A stretch of 64,000 nucleotides of DNA from Polytrichum commune (GCA_950295325.1 OX485808.1:18682527-18746526), one strand, 5' to 3'. Numbered from the stretch's first letter, positions 34,595-46,120 are shown. Numbers and translations are program-made. Notes: generated from the sequence alone by a model not told the origin.

Positions 34595-35395
34595 TGAGGA
34601 CATCAATCTCCTTTAGTGGGGGAGAGACGCTAGTAGCACACTTAGCTTCGAGGCTAATTGCTCCACAACATGAACTTGTTCTTTGGCTTGAGGGAATAAA
34701 GTCCAAACTTTAGTGGTGCAAAGAAGAAAGTACGAGATGAGGTCCTAGTCTTGTACTTGTGCTTGGTTAGTGGAAGAGGGGGAATAGATATGCCAAACTA
34801 GGTTGGGTAAGCCGAGTAATTGGGGCCATGGCTAGGAGGGGCCTTGGATAAAACCAAAAAACTTCTTAGCCGTGGGCTTGTCCGGGCGGGGACAAGGTGA
34901 TGGCGCGTGCTCATAAAAGTGCTACCCGCGAGCTAACGAAAGTTGGCGCATGGGAGTCATGAACGCATGTCTCGAAAGAGCAAAGTGGGAACCGAGTCGG
35001 GCGGGACTTGGCATCACCCCCGTGCGATCGAGGCGTGGCTTAACAATGGAAAGCCATCTCGGAGTTGCAACCGAGACAACTTAGTGGAAGCGTTGAGGTC
35101 TCGCCTAGATGTGTCACGTTAGGCTAGTGGAGCCTAACGGGGGAGGCCCCAAAGGGGGGGCAACCCAAGTGAGTCCCAAAGTAGGTGGGTCTAGTATAGG
35201 TTAGGTCCTTGGATGAAAGATCCAAGGTCGCTAACGGACCACCTAGGAACGACACCTTTGGGACTATGCCAAATTTGAAGATGCATTGTGGGGGTCGCGC
35301 CCTAAGGTAAACACAATGCCGCACCATAGAGGATGGCAACTTGAGAATTGGTGTGCCGACTACGAGTATAGTCGATGAGGGCATCGACTCCGTTT
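34595..35395 (+). other. Element G 3' non-coding region
   Basis: Non-coding tail matching that of E, with the same hairpins and early purine run (TTTAGTGGGGGAGAGAC). No gene seen. Confidence 0.7.
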
Positions 35396-35407
35396 GGTGG
35401 GGGTGAG
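35396..35407 (+). other. Polypurine tract of element G
   Basis: GGTGGGGGTGAG touching the 3' LTR. Confidence 0.9.
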
Positions 35408-36381
35408 TGTCGCGCACCTCTCCATGAGGAGTGCCCGAAACACCATGGGCACAAGGGGGACCCCGGAGTGACACCCGGGACTTGTGGCGCCGTTGGTGAG
35501 AGGGCCCAAGTGATCCTAGTGTGGGTGAGGGCCCCGGGCGTTGGGAACGCCTCCCACTCACGAAGATTAGGAGGCACAACGGTAAGGCCATGAGTTATGC
35601 GTAGCTCATGGCGTGGTGATTCTAGAAAGCTCAAGAACACCTCAATCGGAGGTGTGAGCTAGGAGTTATGGCCATTTGAGTGGGGCGCTGTCCCGGGACA
35701 GCGCCCTGGTACAGCAGTGCCTGGGAGTGATTCCCGGGACTGCCAAGGTTCAAACAAGCATAACTTCCTCAAGACTTGCTCAAATGGAGCAAGTGAGGAG
35801 TCCATTGGCATCTACGTGAAGCGTAGATGAAGATGGAGTGGTTGGTTGTTATGATCAGACATCATACAAGGAAGTTATGATGGTCTGAAGCTGCTGGGGG
35901 GGTTCTAGGCCCAGCAGCTAAAGGAAAATGTCCACTTGGCCCCAACTCTTGGTAGAGAGACAAGAGGTTGGTTGACGGTGGGGTAGGGGCCCCGCGTCAA
36001 GTTTGAGAGGCTTATATGGGTGAGGTGGTGTGGCCTCACCCACCCGAGGCCGAACGGCAAGGCCTCCATGGGCTTTGGCCTATTGTGAGGCCATAGTTGC
36101 CTAGTATGGTGCGGGTTGTTGTAGTGTTGCTCCGGCAACGCGATGATCAACATAGGATTGGACTTCCATGGATGGAAGTCCACATTGGGGAAATGGGTTA
36201 CCGATTAAAGGGGTGAGTCCCGAAAGCAAAGTAGGAGGGTTGGTTCCCTCCTATGAACTATTGGTCCGGGGTAAGAGGAGCTATCCATTAGCATGGCGGA
36301 ATGCGAAGGGTTAGCGCTCGTAAGCTTTGCTAGAAACGAAAATTGGCAAGATTGTTAAGGGACCTAGGAAGGGTTGCGACA
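35408..36381 (+). repeat. Element G 3' LTR (974 bp)
   Basis: Plus-oriented LTR with the T:A form of the covarying stem (ACTTGCTC/GAGCAAGT near 35773-35793). Followed by CATTT and minus-strand gag of X. Confidence 0.95.
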
Positions 36382-36990
36382 CATTTCTTTGGGACCAACT
36401 TTGGCTAAAGCCACTTGTGGTGATGCGCTGCCAAACTTTTCTTTGGGACCATCGGATTCAATGATCTTGCAAACTTGATGATCCCCACCATGTCCTCAAG
36501 AAGCCTTGGGGACTTAAACAAGGCATCCACCACCCGCTTTTAAAACCCCACCTAAAACGATGCATTTCTTAGAAAGCTCATCCGTTTTAGGTGTATCCTT
36601 CATTTGTGCGTTTGAATAACGCACATAGGCCTTAAGAGGTCCCGGGTGCCTCATTAGCACCAAGTTCATTTCAACATCCGAACCTTCGAAGCATCTCGAA
36701 TTGAAATTTCAATCCAACATTAATACCCTCCAAGGTTTTGGGTGCATTCGGTATTCTAGGCCCAATATACTATTTGAGGTTTGCGGGAGCCCTTTCAAAG
36801 GACACCTCCATTTTCCTCACCGAATCCACCCTCATGCCCACCATTACCATTAAAATCAATGGTATGGTCAAACTCCATTTGCACATGATCCTTGTCCCAA
36901 TTTGAGCCTCACAACCTTTTGGAAACCCGGGCTCACCATCATAACCCGCATTTTTGATACCCATGTTTCCCTCAAAGTGCGAGCTCAAAA
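36382..36990 (-). pseudogene. Element X gag fragment
   Basis: Minus strand: TPKTDELSKKCIVLGG near 36550-36600 and the MCKWSLTIPLILMVMVGMRV start near 36830-36890. It begins abruptly at 36382, where D/G entered. Confidence 0.65.
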
Positions 36991-37001
36991 CTTGGAACCC
37001 T

Positions 37002-37013
37002 GCTCTGATACCA
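37002..37013 (-). other. Primer binding site of element X (tRNA-iMet)
   Basis: Minus-strand TGGTATCAGAGC. Confidence 0.95.
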
Positions 37014-37015
37014 AG

Positions 37016-37992
37016 TGTCGCAACCCTTGCTAGCCCCCCCCTTGACCATCTTGCCAATTTTCAATTCTAGCAAAGGTTACGAGTGGCTAACCCTTCGCAT
37101 ACCGCCATGCTAATGGATAGCTCCTCTAACCCCGGACCAATAGTTCATAGGAGGGAACCAACCCTCCTACTTTGCTTTCGGGACTCGCCCCTTAATAGGT
37201 AACCCATTTCCCCAATGTGGACTTCCATCCACGGAAGTCCAATCCTATGTTGATCATCGCGTTGCCGGAGCAACACTACAACAACCCGAACCATACTAGG
37301 CAACTATGGCCTCACAATAGGCCAAAGCCCATGGAGGCCTTGCCGTTCGGCCTCGGGTGGGTGAGGCCACACCACCTCACCCATATAAGCCTCTAGGACT
37401 TCACGCGGGGCCCCTACCCCACCGTCAACCAACCTCTTGTCTCTCTACCAAGAGTTGGGGCCAAGTGGACATTTTCCTTTAGCTGCTGGGCCTAGAACCC
37501 CCCCAGCAGCTTCAGACCATCATAACTTCCTTGTATGATGTCTGATCATAACAACCAACCACTCCATCTTCATCTACGCTTCACGTAGATGCCCATGGAC
37601 TCCTCACTTGCTCCATTTGAGCAAGTCTTGAGGAAGTTATGCCTGTTTGAACCTTGGCAGTCCCGGGAATCACTCCCAGGCACTGCTGTACCAGGGCGCT
37701 GTCCCGGGACAGCGCCCCACTCAAATGGCCATAACTCCTAGCTCACACCTCCGATTGAGGTGTTCTTGAGCTTTCTAGAATCACCACGCCATGAGCTACG
37801 CATAACTCATGGCCTTACGCTTGTGCCTCCTAATCTTCGTGGGTGGGAGGCGTTCCCAACGCCCGGGGCCCTCACCCACATTAGGATCACTTGGGCCCTT
37901 TCACCAACGGCGCCACAAGTCCCGGGTGTCACTCCGGGGTCCCCCTTGTGCCCATGGTGTTTCGGGCACTCCTCATGGAGAGGTGCGCGACA
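37016..37992 (-). repeat. Element X 5' LTR (977 bp)
   Basis: Complete LTR carrying the T:A stem form (CTTGCTCC/TTGAGCAAG near 37608-37625). It borders non-family DNA at 37993. Confidence 0.95.
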
Positions 37993-39084
37993 GTAGTTGT
38001 CCATCAAGCCCGTGTAGGTTGGAGTGGCAGTGTTTTTCCCATCCTGCACAATCCGTGCGATGCACTTCTTCTTAGTGATTGCTTGTTGAGCAAAGCACGC
38101 CTTGGCGGATGTCTTTTGTAGGCGTGCGATATGCCATTCAGAAGGGTTGCTTGCTGTCTCCTCAGCTGCAGTGACGTGGTAGCGATCAAGCTGCTGAGTA
38201 GGTTTGTGTGTTGGAAGATTTAGCTCCTCGTCATCGGTAGCTATAGGAGAATCCGGAACTACCACAGGTTGTGGAAAGTTGTTATTATTGCGCGCTGATC
38301 TGGTTTGGACGCGCAGTCTGGATATGCTGATCTTGTCAGGCCTGTGAGACTCAAGTTCAGAACCAAACGCGGTACCTGGTTTTCATTTAAGAGAAACAAA
38401 TACCTCTTCCCCTTCAAGGTGAGGAGTTCTGGTGCATCACTCGTCGGCGCCAGGCATATTCAAGAAGGCCTCGTGAAGCTGTTTCGAGTTTCCTGTTCGA
38501 GCCGCCGACCTTTGAGCACGTCTGAGCTTCAATTCCTCCTTTGATGGTCCAGTACCAGGGCGCTCTCCTTTGAGGAATTGGTAATATGCAACACACTGCA
38601 TGAAGGCACGCACGAAGTCATCCACTGTAGCCACAAACAAGTCGTTGCCCCGATCGCCCGATTGTTGTTTCCACTTGTTATGGATAGATTCTGCAAGGTT
38701 ACAAGATAGCATTTCAGCAAGTTCGTCCTCACTGAGGTCCTCCAATCAAATAATTGTCATAGATTAGCGTAATGGTGGGATACATGTGGAAGTAGTATGC
38801 ACAATGATGCATAGAAAATAGGTAGAAGAAAATAGCGGACTTACCAACTCCATAAATCCACCCCATTGGCGGTAACGGAAATGCCAGAAGGCAAGCCAAA
38901 GCTCCAGTCGAGGTAGGCCTTGTTCAGATGCAGCACCGGATGACATCCACCATGCTCGAATTGCAAGATACTTAGTCTCAGCCTCCGCCATGGACTTGGC
39001 ATTCTTGTACTGTTGGCAGAGTTTTTGATGTTGGGATTGGAGGTCTTGACGGATGTCGCCCTTGGTGTGCTTTTCCAGGGACTG
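37993..39084 (-). pseudogene. Unrecognised intron-containing coding fragment between X and Y
   Basis: Not part of the retrotransposon family. Minus-strand exon 1 (39084 to 38845) encodes LAIRAWWMSSGAASEQGLPR and LAFWHFRYRQWGGFMEL. A GT-AG intron of 105 bp follows (38844-38740, GTAAGT donor). Exon 2 encodes LSEDELAEMLSCNLAESIHN, then VATVDDFVRAF and PSKEELKLRRAQRS. The same frame continues to 37993 through two TGA codons (38437-38439 and 38383-38385), both one C-to-T change from CGA. The NLAESIHNKW stretch loosely recalls Mutator-like transposases or a plant protein of unknown function. Both ends are cut by LTRs, so it is a fragment. Confidence 0.5.
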
Positions 39085-39842
39085 TGTCGCGCACCTCTCC
39101 ATGAGGAGTGCCCGAAACACCATGGGCACAAGGGGGACCCCGGAGTGACACCGCCCGGACAGCGCCCTGCTACAGCAGTGCCTGGGAGTGATTCCCGGGA
39201 CTGCCAAGGTTCAAACAGGCATAACTTCCTCAATACTTGCCCGAATGGGGCAAGTGAGGAGTCCATCGGCATCCACGTGAAGCGTAGATGAGGATGGAGT
39301 GGTTGGTTGTTATGATCAGACATCATACAAGGAAGTTATGATGGTCTGAAGCTGCTGGGGGGTTCTAGGCCCAGCAGCTAAAGGAAAATGTCCACTTGGC
39401 CCCAACTCTTGGTAGAGAGACAAGAGGTTGGTTGACGGTGGGGTAGGGGCCCCGCGTGAAGTCCTAGAGGCTTATATGGGTGAGGTGGTGTGGCCTCACC
39501 CACCCGAGGCCGAACGGCACGGCCTCCATGGGCATTGGCCCATTGTGAGGCCATAGTTGCCTAGTATGGTTCGGGTTGTTGTAGTGTTGCTCCGGCAATG
39601 CGATGATCAACATAGGATTGGACTTTCATGGATGGAAGTCCACATCGAAGAAATGGGTTACCGATTAAGGGGTGAGTCCCGAAAGTAAAGTAGGAGGGTT
39701 GGTTCCTTCCTATGAACTATAAGGTCCGGGGTAGGAGGAGCTAACCATTAGCATGGCGGAATGCGAATGGTTAGCGCTCGTAACCTTTGCTAGAATTGAA
39801 AATTGGCAAGATTGTCAAGGGGGGCTAGCAAGGGTTGCGACA
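39085..39842 (+). repeat. Rearranged LTR at the start of Y (758 bp, internal deletion)
   Basis: Starts TGTCGCGCACC and ends GGGTTGCGACA, but about 218 bp are missing where GGAGTGACACC meets GCCCGGACAGCGCC (39144-39167). It is not followed by a PBS but by TAGAG and a second LTR tail. Left flank is GACTG in the unknown coding fragment. Confidence 0.85.
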
Positions 39843-40219
39843 TAGAGGCTTATATGGGTGAGGTGGTGTGGCCTCACCCACCCGAGGCCGAACGGCACGG
39901 CCTCCATGGGCTTTGGCCCAATGTGAGGCCATAGTTGCCTAGTATGGTTCGGGTTGTTGTAGTGTTGCTCCGGCAACGCGATGATCAACATGGGATTGGA
40001 CTTCCATGGATGGAAGTCCACATCTAGGAATGGGTTACCGATTAAGGGGTGAGTCCCAAAAGCAAAGTAGGAGGGTTGGTTCCCTCCTATGAGCTATATG
40101 GTCCGGGGTAGGAGGAGCTATCCATTGGCATGGCGGAATGCGAATGGTTAGCGCTCGTAATCTTTGCTAGAATTGAAAATTGGCAAGATTGTCAAGGGGG
40201 GCTAGCAAGGGTTGCGACA
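39843..40219 (+). repeat. Tail of the true Y 5' LTR (377 bp)
   Basis: Begins inside the LTR at TAGAGGCTTATATGGG and ends GGGTTGCGACA, followed by the PBS. A second LTR inserted at TAGAG, followed by recombination between the two overlapping LTR starts, would leave exactly this fused pair. Confidence 0.85.
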
Positions 40220-40221
40220 CG

Positions 40222-40233
40222 TGGTATCAGAGC
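40222..40233 (+). other. Primer binding site of element Y (tRNA-iMet)
   Basis: TGGTATCAGAGC. Confidence 0.95.
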
Positions 40234-40270
40234 AGGGTTCCAATATTTGAGCTAGCACTTTGAGGTAGAC

Positions 40271-41080
40271 ATGGCTATCAAAAATGCGGGTTATGATGGT
40301 GACCCGGGGTTTCCAAAAGGTTGTGAGGCTCAAATTGGAACAAGGATCATGTGCAAGTGGATTTTGACCATACCATTGATTCTAATGACAATGGTGGGCA
40401 TGAGGGTGGATTCGGTGAGGAAAATGGAGGAGTGCTTTGAAAAGGCTCCCGCAAACCTCGAAAAATATTCGGGGGTTAGAATACCGAATGCACCCAAAAC
40501 CTTGGAGGGCATTAATGTTGGATTGAAATTCCAATTCGAAATGCTTAGAAGGTGGTGATGTTGAAATGAAGTTGGGGCACATGAGGCACGCGGGGTCTCT
40601 TAAGGCGTATATGTGCGAATTTCACACCCAAATGAATGGTACATCTAGGATGGACGAGCTTTCTAAGAAATGCATCGTTTTAGGTGGGTTTCAAAAGCGG
40701 GTGGTGAAAACCATGTTCAAGACCCCAAAGCATCTTGAGGACGTAGTGCGAATCATAAAGATTTGAAGAGCATTGAAGCCGATGTTCCTAAGAAGAAGTT
40801 GGACGGCACATCACCACAAAGTGGGTTTAGCCGAAAGAGGCCCCAAGGAAATGAGCGCAAGTAGTTTGGCCCATTATACCAAGGCAAATCATGCTAGCTC
40901 GTGCCGTGGACAAAATGTGAGAAGGTGGTTTGGTGGTACCAAGCTAGATCATATTTGTGCCACGGACGGAGTGTTAAAAGTTGGCCTTGCGGACCAAGCC
41001 AAACTCATGGTGTTGCCGAGGACCAAATGTTAGACGATGGCTTTGTGGCCAAGGCTAGTAGCCTTAAGCCAAGGCCAACT
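40271..41080 (+). pseudogene. Element Y gag and short nucleocapsid remnant
   Basis: The 5' frame 40271-40558 is open for 95 codons (MCKWILTIPLILMTMVGMRV), then a break, then DELSKKCIVLGGFQKRVVK (40566-40766). The nucleocapsid repeat is short, as in C, with about three units near 40900-41040; C and Y share this structure and form a subgroup. Confidence 0.65.
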
Positions 41081-41094
41081 ATTTTATATCTTGA

Positions 41095-41476
41095 GGCTCA
41101 AATGAATGGGACAAACGTCTAATGGGTTGATAAAGAGGCAAGCCATGCCTTCTTGAGCCCAAAATTCATAAGGGAGTTGGGGCTTGCCGATTGGTAGAGC
41201 GGGCAAGCCCACCAAGGTGCGGTTTGGTAAGGGCAAACCGCATGAGACAAAGGAGGCCGCGATGCATGTAACCTTTCAATGTGGGACATTGGATTTTTGT
41301 CAAAATTTCACACCATGTGAAATAGATGAAATGCATGTCATTGTGAAGGCCGCCTCCTTTGAAACTCACATGATAGATGTGAGGTGCATGCCGGTGTGCT
41401 TGCGGTGCATTATGATGTGTCATAATGGCAAAGAATTGAAGTTCAAATTGACAAGGACTCCTATGGTAGGAGGACC
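41095..41476 (+). pseudogene. Element Y protease-like region, cut by H
   Basis: TTGATAAAGAGGCAAGCCATGCC is the D-K-E-A-S-H site. The domain body 41184-41476 is open (KPTKVRFGKGKPHETKEAAM, CQNFTPCEIDEMHVIVKAAS). Interrupted at GGACC by element H. Confidence 0.75.
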
Positions 41477-42451
41477 TGTCGCAACCCTTGCTAGTCCCCC
41501 TTGACCATCTTGCCAATTTTCGTTTCTAGCAAAGGTTACGAGCGCTAACCCTTCGCATTCCGCCATGCTAATGGATAGCTCCTCTTACCCCGGACCAATA
41601 GTTCATAGGAGGGAACCAACCCTCCTACTTTGCTTTCGGGACTCACCCCTTAATCGGTAACCCATTTCCCCAATGTGGACTTCCATCCATGGAAGTCCAA
41701 TCCTATGTTGATCATCGCGTTGCCGGAGCAACACTACAACAACCCGAACCATACTAGGCAACTATGGCCTCACAATGGGCCAATGCCCATGGAGGCCTTG
41801 CCGTTCGGCCTCGGGTGGGTGAGGCCACACCACCTCACCCATATAAGCCTCTAGGACTCTACACGGAGCCCCTACCCCACCGCCAACCAACCTCTTGTCT
41901 CTCTACCAAGAGTTGGGGCCAAGTGGACATTTTCCCTTAGCTGCTGGGCCTAGAACCCCCCCAGCAGCTTCAGACCATCATAACTTCCTTGTATGATGTC
42001 TGATCATAACAACCAACCACTCCATCCTCATCTACGCTTCACGTAGATGCCGATGGACTCCTCACTTGCCCCATTCGGGCAAGTCTTGAGGAAGTTATGC
42101 CTGTTTGAACCTTGGCAGTCCCGGGAATCACTCCCAGGCACTGCTGTACCAGGGCGCTGTCCCGGGACAGCGCCCCACTCAAATGGCCATAACTCCTAGC
42201 TCCCACCTCCGCTTGAGGTGATCTTGAGCATTCTAGAATCACCACGCCATGAGCTACGCATAGCTCATGGCCTTACCCTCATGCCTCCTAGTCTTTGTGG
42301 GTGGGGAGGCGTTCCCAACGCCCGGGGCCCTCACCCACACTAGGATCACTTGGGCCCTCTCACCAACGGCGCCACAAGTCCCGGGTGTCACTCCGGGGTC
42401 CCCCTTGTGCCCATGGTGTTTCGGGCACTCCTCATGGAGAGGTGCGCGACA
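41477..42451 (-). repeat. Element H 3' LTR (975 bp)
   Basis: TGTCGCAACCC to GTGCGCGACA, followed by the reverse-strand PPT. Confidence 0.95.
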
Positions 42452-42463
42452 CTCACCCCCACC
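42452..42463 (-). other. Polypurine tract of element H
   Basis: Minus-strand GGTGGGGGTGAG abutting the 3' LTR. Confidence 0.9.
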
Positions 42464-43264
42464 AAACGGAGTCGATGCCCTCATCGACTATACTCGTAGT
42501 CGGCACACCAATTCTCAAGTTGCCATCCTCTATGGTGCGGCATTGTGTTTACCTTAGGGCGCGACCCCCACAATGCATCTTCAAATTTGGCATAGTCCCA
42601 AAGGTGTCGTTCCTAGGTGGTCCGTTAGCGACCTTGGATCTCTCCTCCAAGGACCTAACCTACACTAGACCCACCTACTTTGGGACTCACTTGGGTTGCC
42701 CCTCCTTTGGGGCCTCCCCCGTTAGGCTCCACTAGCCTAACGTGACACATCTAGGCGAGACCTCAACGCTTCCACTAAGTTGTCTCGGTTGCAACTCCGA
42801 GATGGCTTTCCATTGTTAAGCCACGCCTCGATCGCACGGGGGTGATGCCAAGTCCCGCCCGACTCGGTTCCCACTTTGCTCTTTCGAGACATGGGTTCAT
42901 GACTCCCATGCGCCAACTCTCGTTAGCTCGCGGGTAGCACTTTTATGAGCACGCGCCATCACCTTGTCCCCGCCCGGACAAGCCCACAATTAAGAAGTTT
43001 CTTGGTTTTATCCAAGGCCCCTCCAAGCCATGGCCCCCAATTACTCGGCTTACCCAACCTAGTTTGGCATATCTATTCCCCCTCTTCCATTAACCAAGCA
43101 CAAGTACAAGACTAGGACCTCATCTCATACTTTTCTCTTTGCACCACTAAAGTTTGGACTTTATTCCCTCAAGCCAAAGAACAAGTTCATGTTGTGGAGC
43201 AATTAGCCTCGAAGCTAAGTGTGCTACTAGCGTCTCTCCCCCACTAAAGGAGATTGATGTCCTC
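42464..43264 (-). other. Element H 3' non-coding region
   Basis: No gene seen. Same hairpin series as E; the CCTTGGAT stem is imperfect here (CTCC in place of ATCC on one arm, near 42635-42655). Confidence 0.7.
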
Positions 43265-44683
43265 ATCAATGCCTACGCTTCATTTTATTGGAATCCTTAG
43301 CCTTAGTTTCTTCAAAGTGCTTTACCAATTCCTTGCCGTTCATCATGTCTCTTGCCGCGACCCAAACGGCTTCTTTCTCATGGTATCCTCACCATTTCAC
43401 CAAGTACTCCTTTGTACATTTTCTTTCATTTTCACTTGGGCTTCCTACACTTGAGGATGCCCTCTTACCTCATGTTCCAAATGACCTCCACAAGGTCGGG
43501 ACGTGGCCTAATCACTTGCTTGTGATCGGGCCACAAGGTGTCGTGCTAAAATGACTTTCGTAATGAGACATGAAATGTCGGATGCACTTTGATATCCGGC
43601 GGTAATTCCAACTTATACATGTCCTTGAACACTTGTTCCACAATGGAAAATGAAGCTCCAATTTTGGACATGAACTTTTGGAGCGAGGCCTTCCGGCTAA
43701 GTGAAGTTGTTCACATTCAACAACACCTTATGGCCCACCTCATTCTCCACTTCGCGTCTTCCGGCATTTACTAGCACTCCGTAGCACCTTCGGGCTTTCT
43801 CCACCAACAACTTGGTCATCTCCAAGACTTGTTTACCATCCTTGGCCAAGTCCTCACCATCTTGGTTAACCTCTAGTGTTGAATGTGCCCCCTCGAGAGC
43901 TAGGTTAATAGGTTGGAGCGCATCCACTCCATAAGCCACCACGAAAGACCACCCCTTGGTAGCCAAGTGCGTGGCTACATTGCAATTACACTCCGCTCGA
44001 CCCACATAGTCCGCCCAATCTCCTTGGTCCGCCCCCACCAAGTTCCTCAAGTATTGCTTCAAGTCTCCATTCACACGCTTTGTTTTCCCATCCATTTGGG
44101 AATACACGGCCGTGCTAAACCTTAGTTTCAATACAACCTCCTTAGAGAAATGCATTGAAAATGCACTTGTGAACTTTGGATCTTGATCCCACACAATCAC
44201 TCTTGGCAACCCGTGGTGCCTCAACCATCCTTTGAGAAAAGGCTATGCGGTCTCCAACGCGGTGGCGGTTCCCACAATCGGCACCATGTGTGCCAACTTG
44301 GCAAACCGCTCTACCATCAACAAGATGGCATCATACCCATGTGACTCCGGCAAACTTGTGATCAAGTCCATGCACATACTATGCCATGGCGCCGACGGGA
44401 TAGGCAACGGTTGCAAGAAACCGCCTTGCTTTTGGTAAGAGGCTCGGTTCTCTTGGCACTTTATTCACGCCTTCACAAAGTGGGTTATATCCTCCTTTAT
44501 GCACCGCCAATGGTACCTCCATGACACCATTCTATGGCGGTTTTTTCTTTCTCCTCTATGGCCGGCAATAGGACTATCACATTTTTCCTTCAAAACCGAT
44601 AGCCTCAACTTGCCTTGAGGCACATACACCCGACTTTGCTTACACTTGAACAATCCGTCCACCAACTTAGCCTCTTTGAGCAC
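43265..44683 (-). pseudogene. Element H integrase and chromodomain (broken)
   Basis: Minus strand: zinc-finger region 44465-44683 (KCDSPIAGHRGER; TGA at the Cys site), first Asp segment upstream of the TAG (CTA 44243-44245), second Asp and Glu frame 43697-44224 (WDQDPKFTS, KRVNGDLKQYL, continuing to NVNNFT), GPF-like linker, chromodomain ending at TCA 43265-43267. Confidence 0.85.
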
Positions 44684-44719
44684 CTTGCTCTTGCGAAGCT
44701 CACCTAAAAGCTTTTGTGC

Positions 44720-45110
44720 CTCGGGGTAGTTAATTTACCCCTCCCGTATCTTGCATCACAAGTTTCCTTCGCCGGCACACATTAGCCACAAGGTTTGGAT
44801 GGTTCTCATTGCTTGGAACTCATCCGGTCTACTTAGCGCATCCGGCACCACATTTCCATGGTCCGGTTTGTGGACCAAATCCACCTTCATAAGCGCCAAA
44901 CTATCATGCCAGCGCAATGATTTGGCGCTCACTTGCACTTGTATGTCAAAATACTTTTAGGACACATTGTCCTTGTAGACCTTTACTTTGTACGACCCCA
45001 ACTAGTGTCGCCACATCTTCAAGTAATGCACTACCGCAAAGAAGTTCTTTGTCATGAGTTGGTTGTCTTCTTTGACAACCATCGAGCTTCATGCTCGCAT
45101 ATGCAATGGC
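44720..45110 (-). pseudogene. Element H RNase H, C-terminal part (broken)
   Basis: Minus strand: CQRRQPTHDKELL in frame 44946-45200, then a shift to VSAKSLRWHDSLALMKVDLV and HKPDHGNVVPDALSRPDEF in frame 44756-44938. This is the best-preserved RNase H tail among the minus copies. Confidence 0.8.
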
Positions 45111-45740
45111 CATCCATCTTACACATAATCCATAATTGGCAAAGTTACTCGCCCCCGTATGCACCTCAAAAGGTTTGTCAAACTCCATGAACTTGAGCAC
45201 GGGCGGTGAAGAGGACTTGCTCTTAAGCTCCCCAAAGACTTGGTGACAAGGCTAGTCCCACTGTTGGGATAGCCATTTCTTTCACAAGTCGGACAAGGTC
45301 TTACAACCATCGAGCTTCATGTTCCCATATGCAATGGCCATTTTTTTTTTACATCCACATCCGCCAAATAAAATCTCTCGCCCCCGTATGCACCTCAAAA
45401 GGTATGTCAAACTCCGCGAACTTGAGCAGGGGCGGCAAAGAGAACTTCGTCTTAAGCTCCTCAATGGCTTGGTGGCACGGCTCATCCCACTCTTGGGATA
45501 GCCATTTCTTGCACAAGCCGGACAAAGTTCGACAACCATGGAGCTTAATGCTCTCATAAGCAATGGTCATCCATCTTGGATCAACATCCGCCAATGATAA
45601 AGTCCTTCGTCTCCATGTGCACCTCAAAATGCTTATGAAAACCCGGAAACTTAACCACATCTTGTGAAGGGAACTTGCTCTTGAGCTTCCCAAGGGCTTG
45701 GTGACAAGGCTCATCCCACTCTTGGAATAGCCATTTCCTC
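45111..45740 (-). repeat. Three-unit ~229-bp array (H)
   Basis: Landmarks at 45157, 45386 and 45614 (spacings 229 and 228). The third, outermost unit is diverged (CATGTGCACCTCAAAATGC), and resembles the first unit of W (GTGCACATGGAGGCG), so unit order is inherited between elements. Confidence 0.85.
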
Positions 45741-46120
45741 AATAAGTCGAGTAAGGCCCTAGCAACCTTAAAACAAATCTAGAATGAAGTGGTGGTAGTA
45801 GTTGGCTAGGCCAACCAATGACCTAAGCTCTTTTTTTTGAGTCAAGGACCAATTCTCCTCTTGGATTGCCTTGAAATTCTTCATGTTTGTCCACCAACTT
45901 CTTTTGTCACCACATGCCTCAAGAACTCAATTTCTTCTTGAGCAAAGTTGCAATTCACTTCTTGGCGGTAACATTTTGAGCAACACATTGGTGAATACAT
46001 CCTTGTATCTCACCAACATCACACCAATGTTGTTTGGGGGAGGCCCGTCTTTCCTAGCCTCCCCATACGTTCCTTGGAGTTGCTCCAATTGAACCACGAC
46101 CATTATGTTTACCATATTTC
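45741..46120 (-). pseudogene. Element H RT remnant without catalytic core
   Basis: Minus strand: VRYKDVFTNVLLKM joined at 45943-45963 to SRRNxVLEAC-type sequence equal to AQEEIEFLRHVV across a shift, then FVGLANYYHHF. Core RT motifs absent. Confidence 0.75.

Larger units (their letters stand above)
20484..36381 (+). mobile_element. Element D/G: plus element split by B, E and F (pieces joined by inference)
   Basis: Piece D (20484-21158) is plus-strand nucleocapsid and protease. Piece G (32635-36381) is plus-strand RNase H to 3' LTR. They are colinear, same strand, with no overlap in content, so one element is the simplest reading. B entered at AGTGG, E at CGGTG, F at GCTTG. The 5' LTR and gag start lie left of the window. 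The 3' LTR ends at 36381 within the gag of minus element X (right flank CATTT). Sequence between the D and G break points appears to have been lost with the formation of chimeric element E. Confidence 0.65.
36382..37992 (-). mobile_element. Element X: 5' end of the outermost minus element
   Basis: Gag remnant, PBS and 5' LTR only; the rest must lie left of the window beyond D/G. It is the host of element D/G and hence of the whole nest up to position 1. The right flank of its LTR is GTAGT, in the unrelated coding fragment. Confidence 0.85.
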
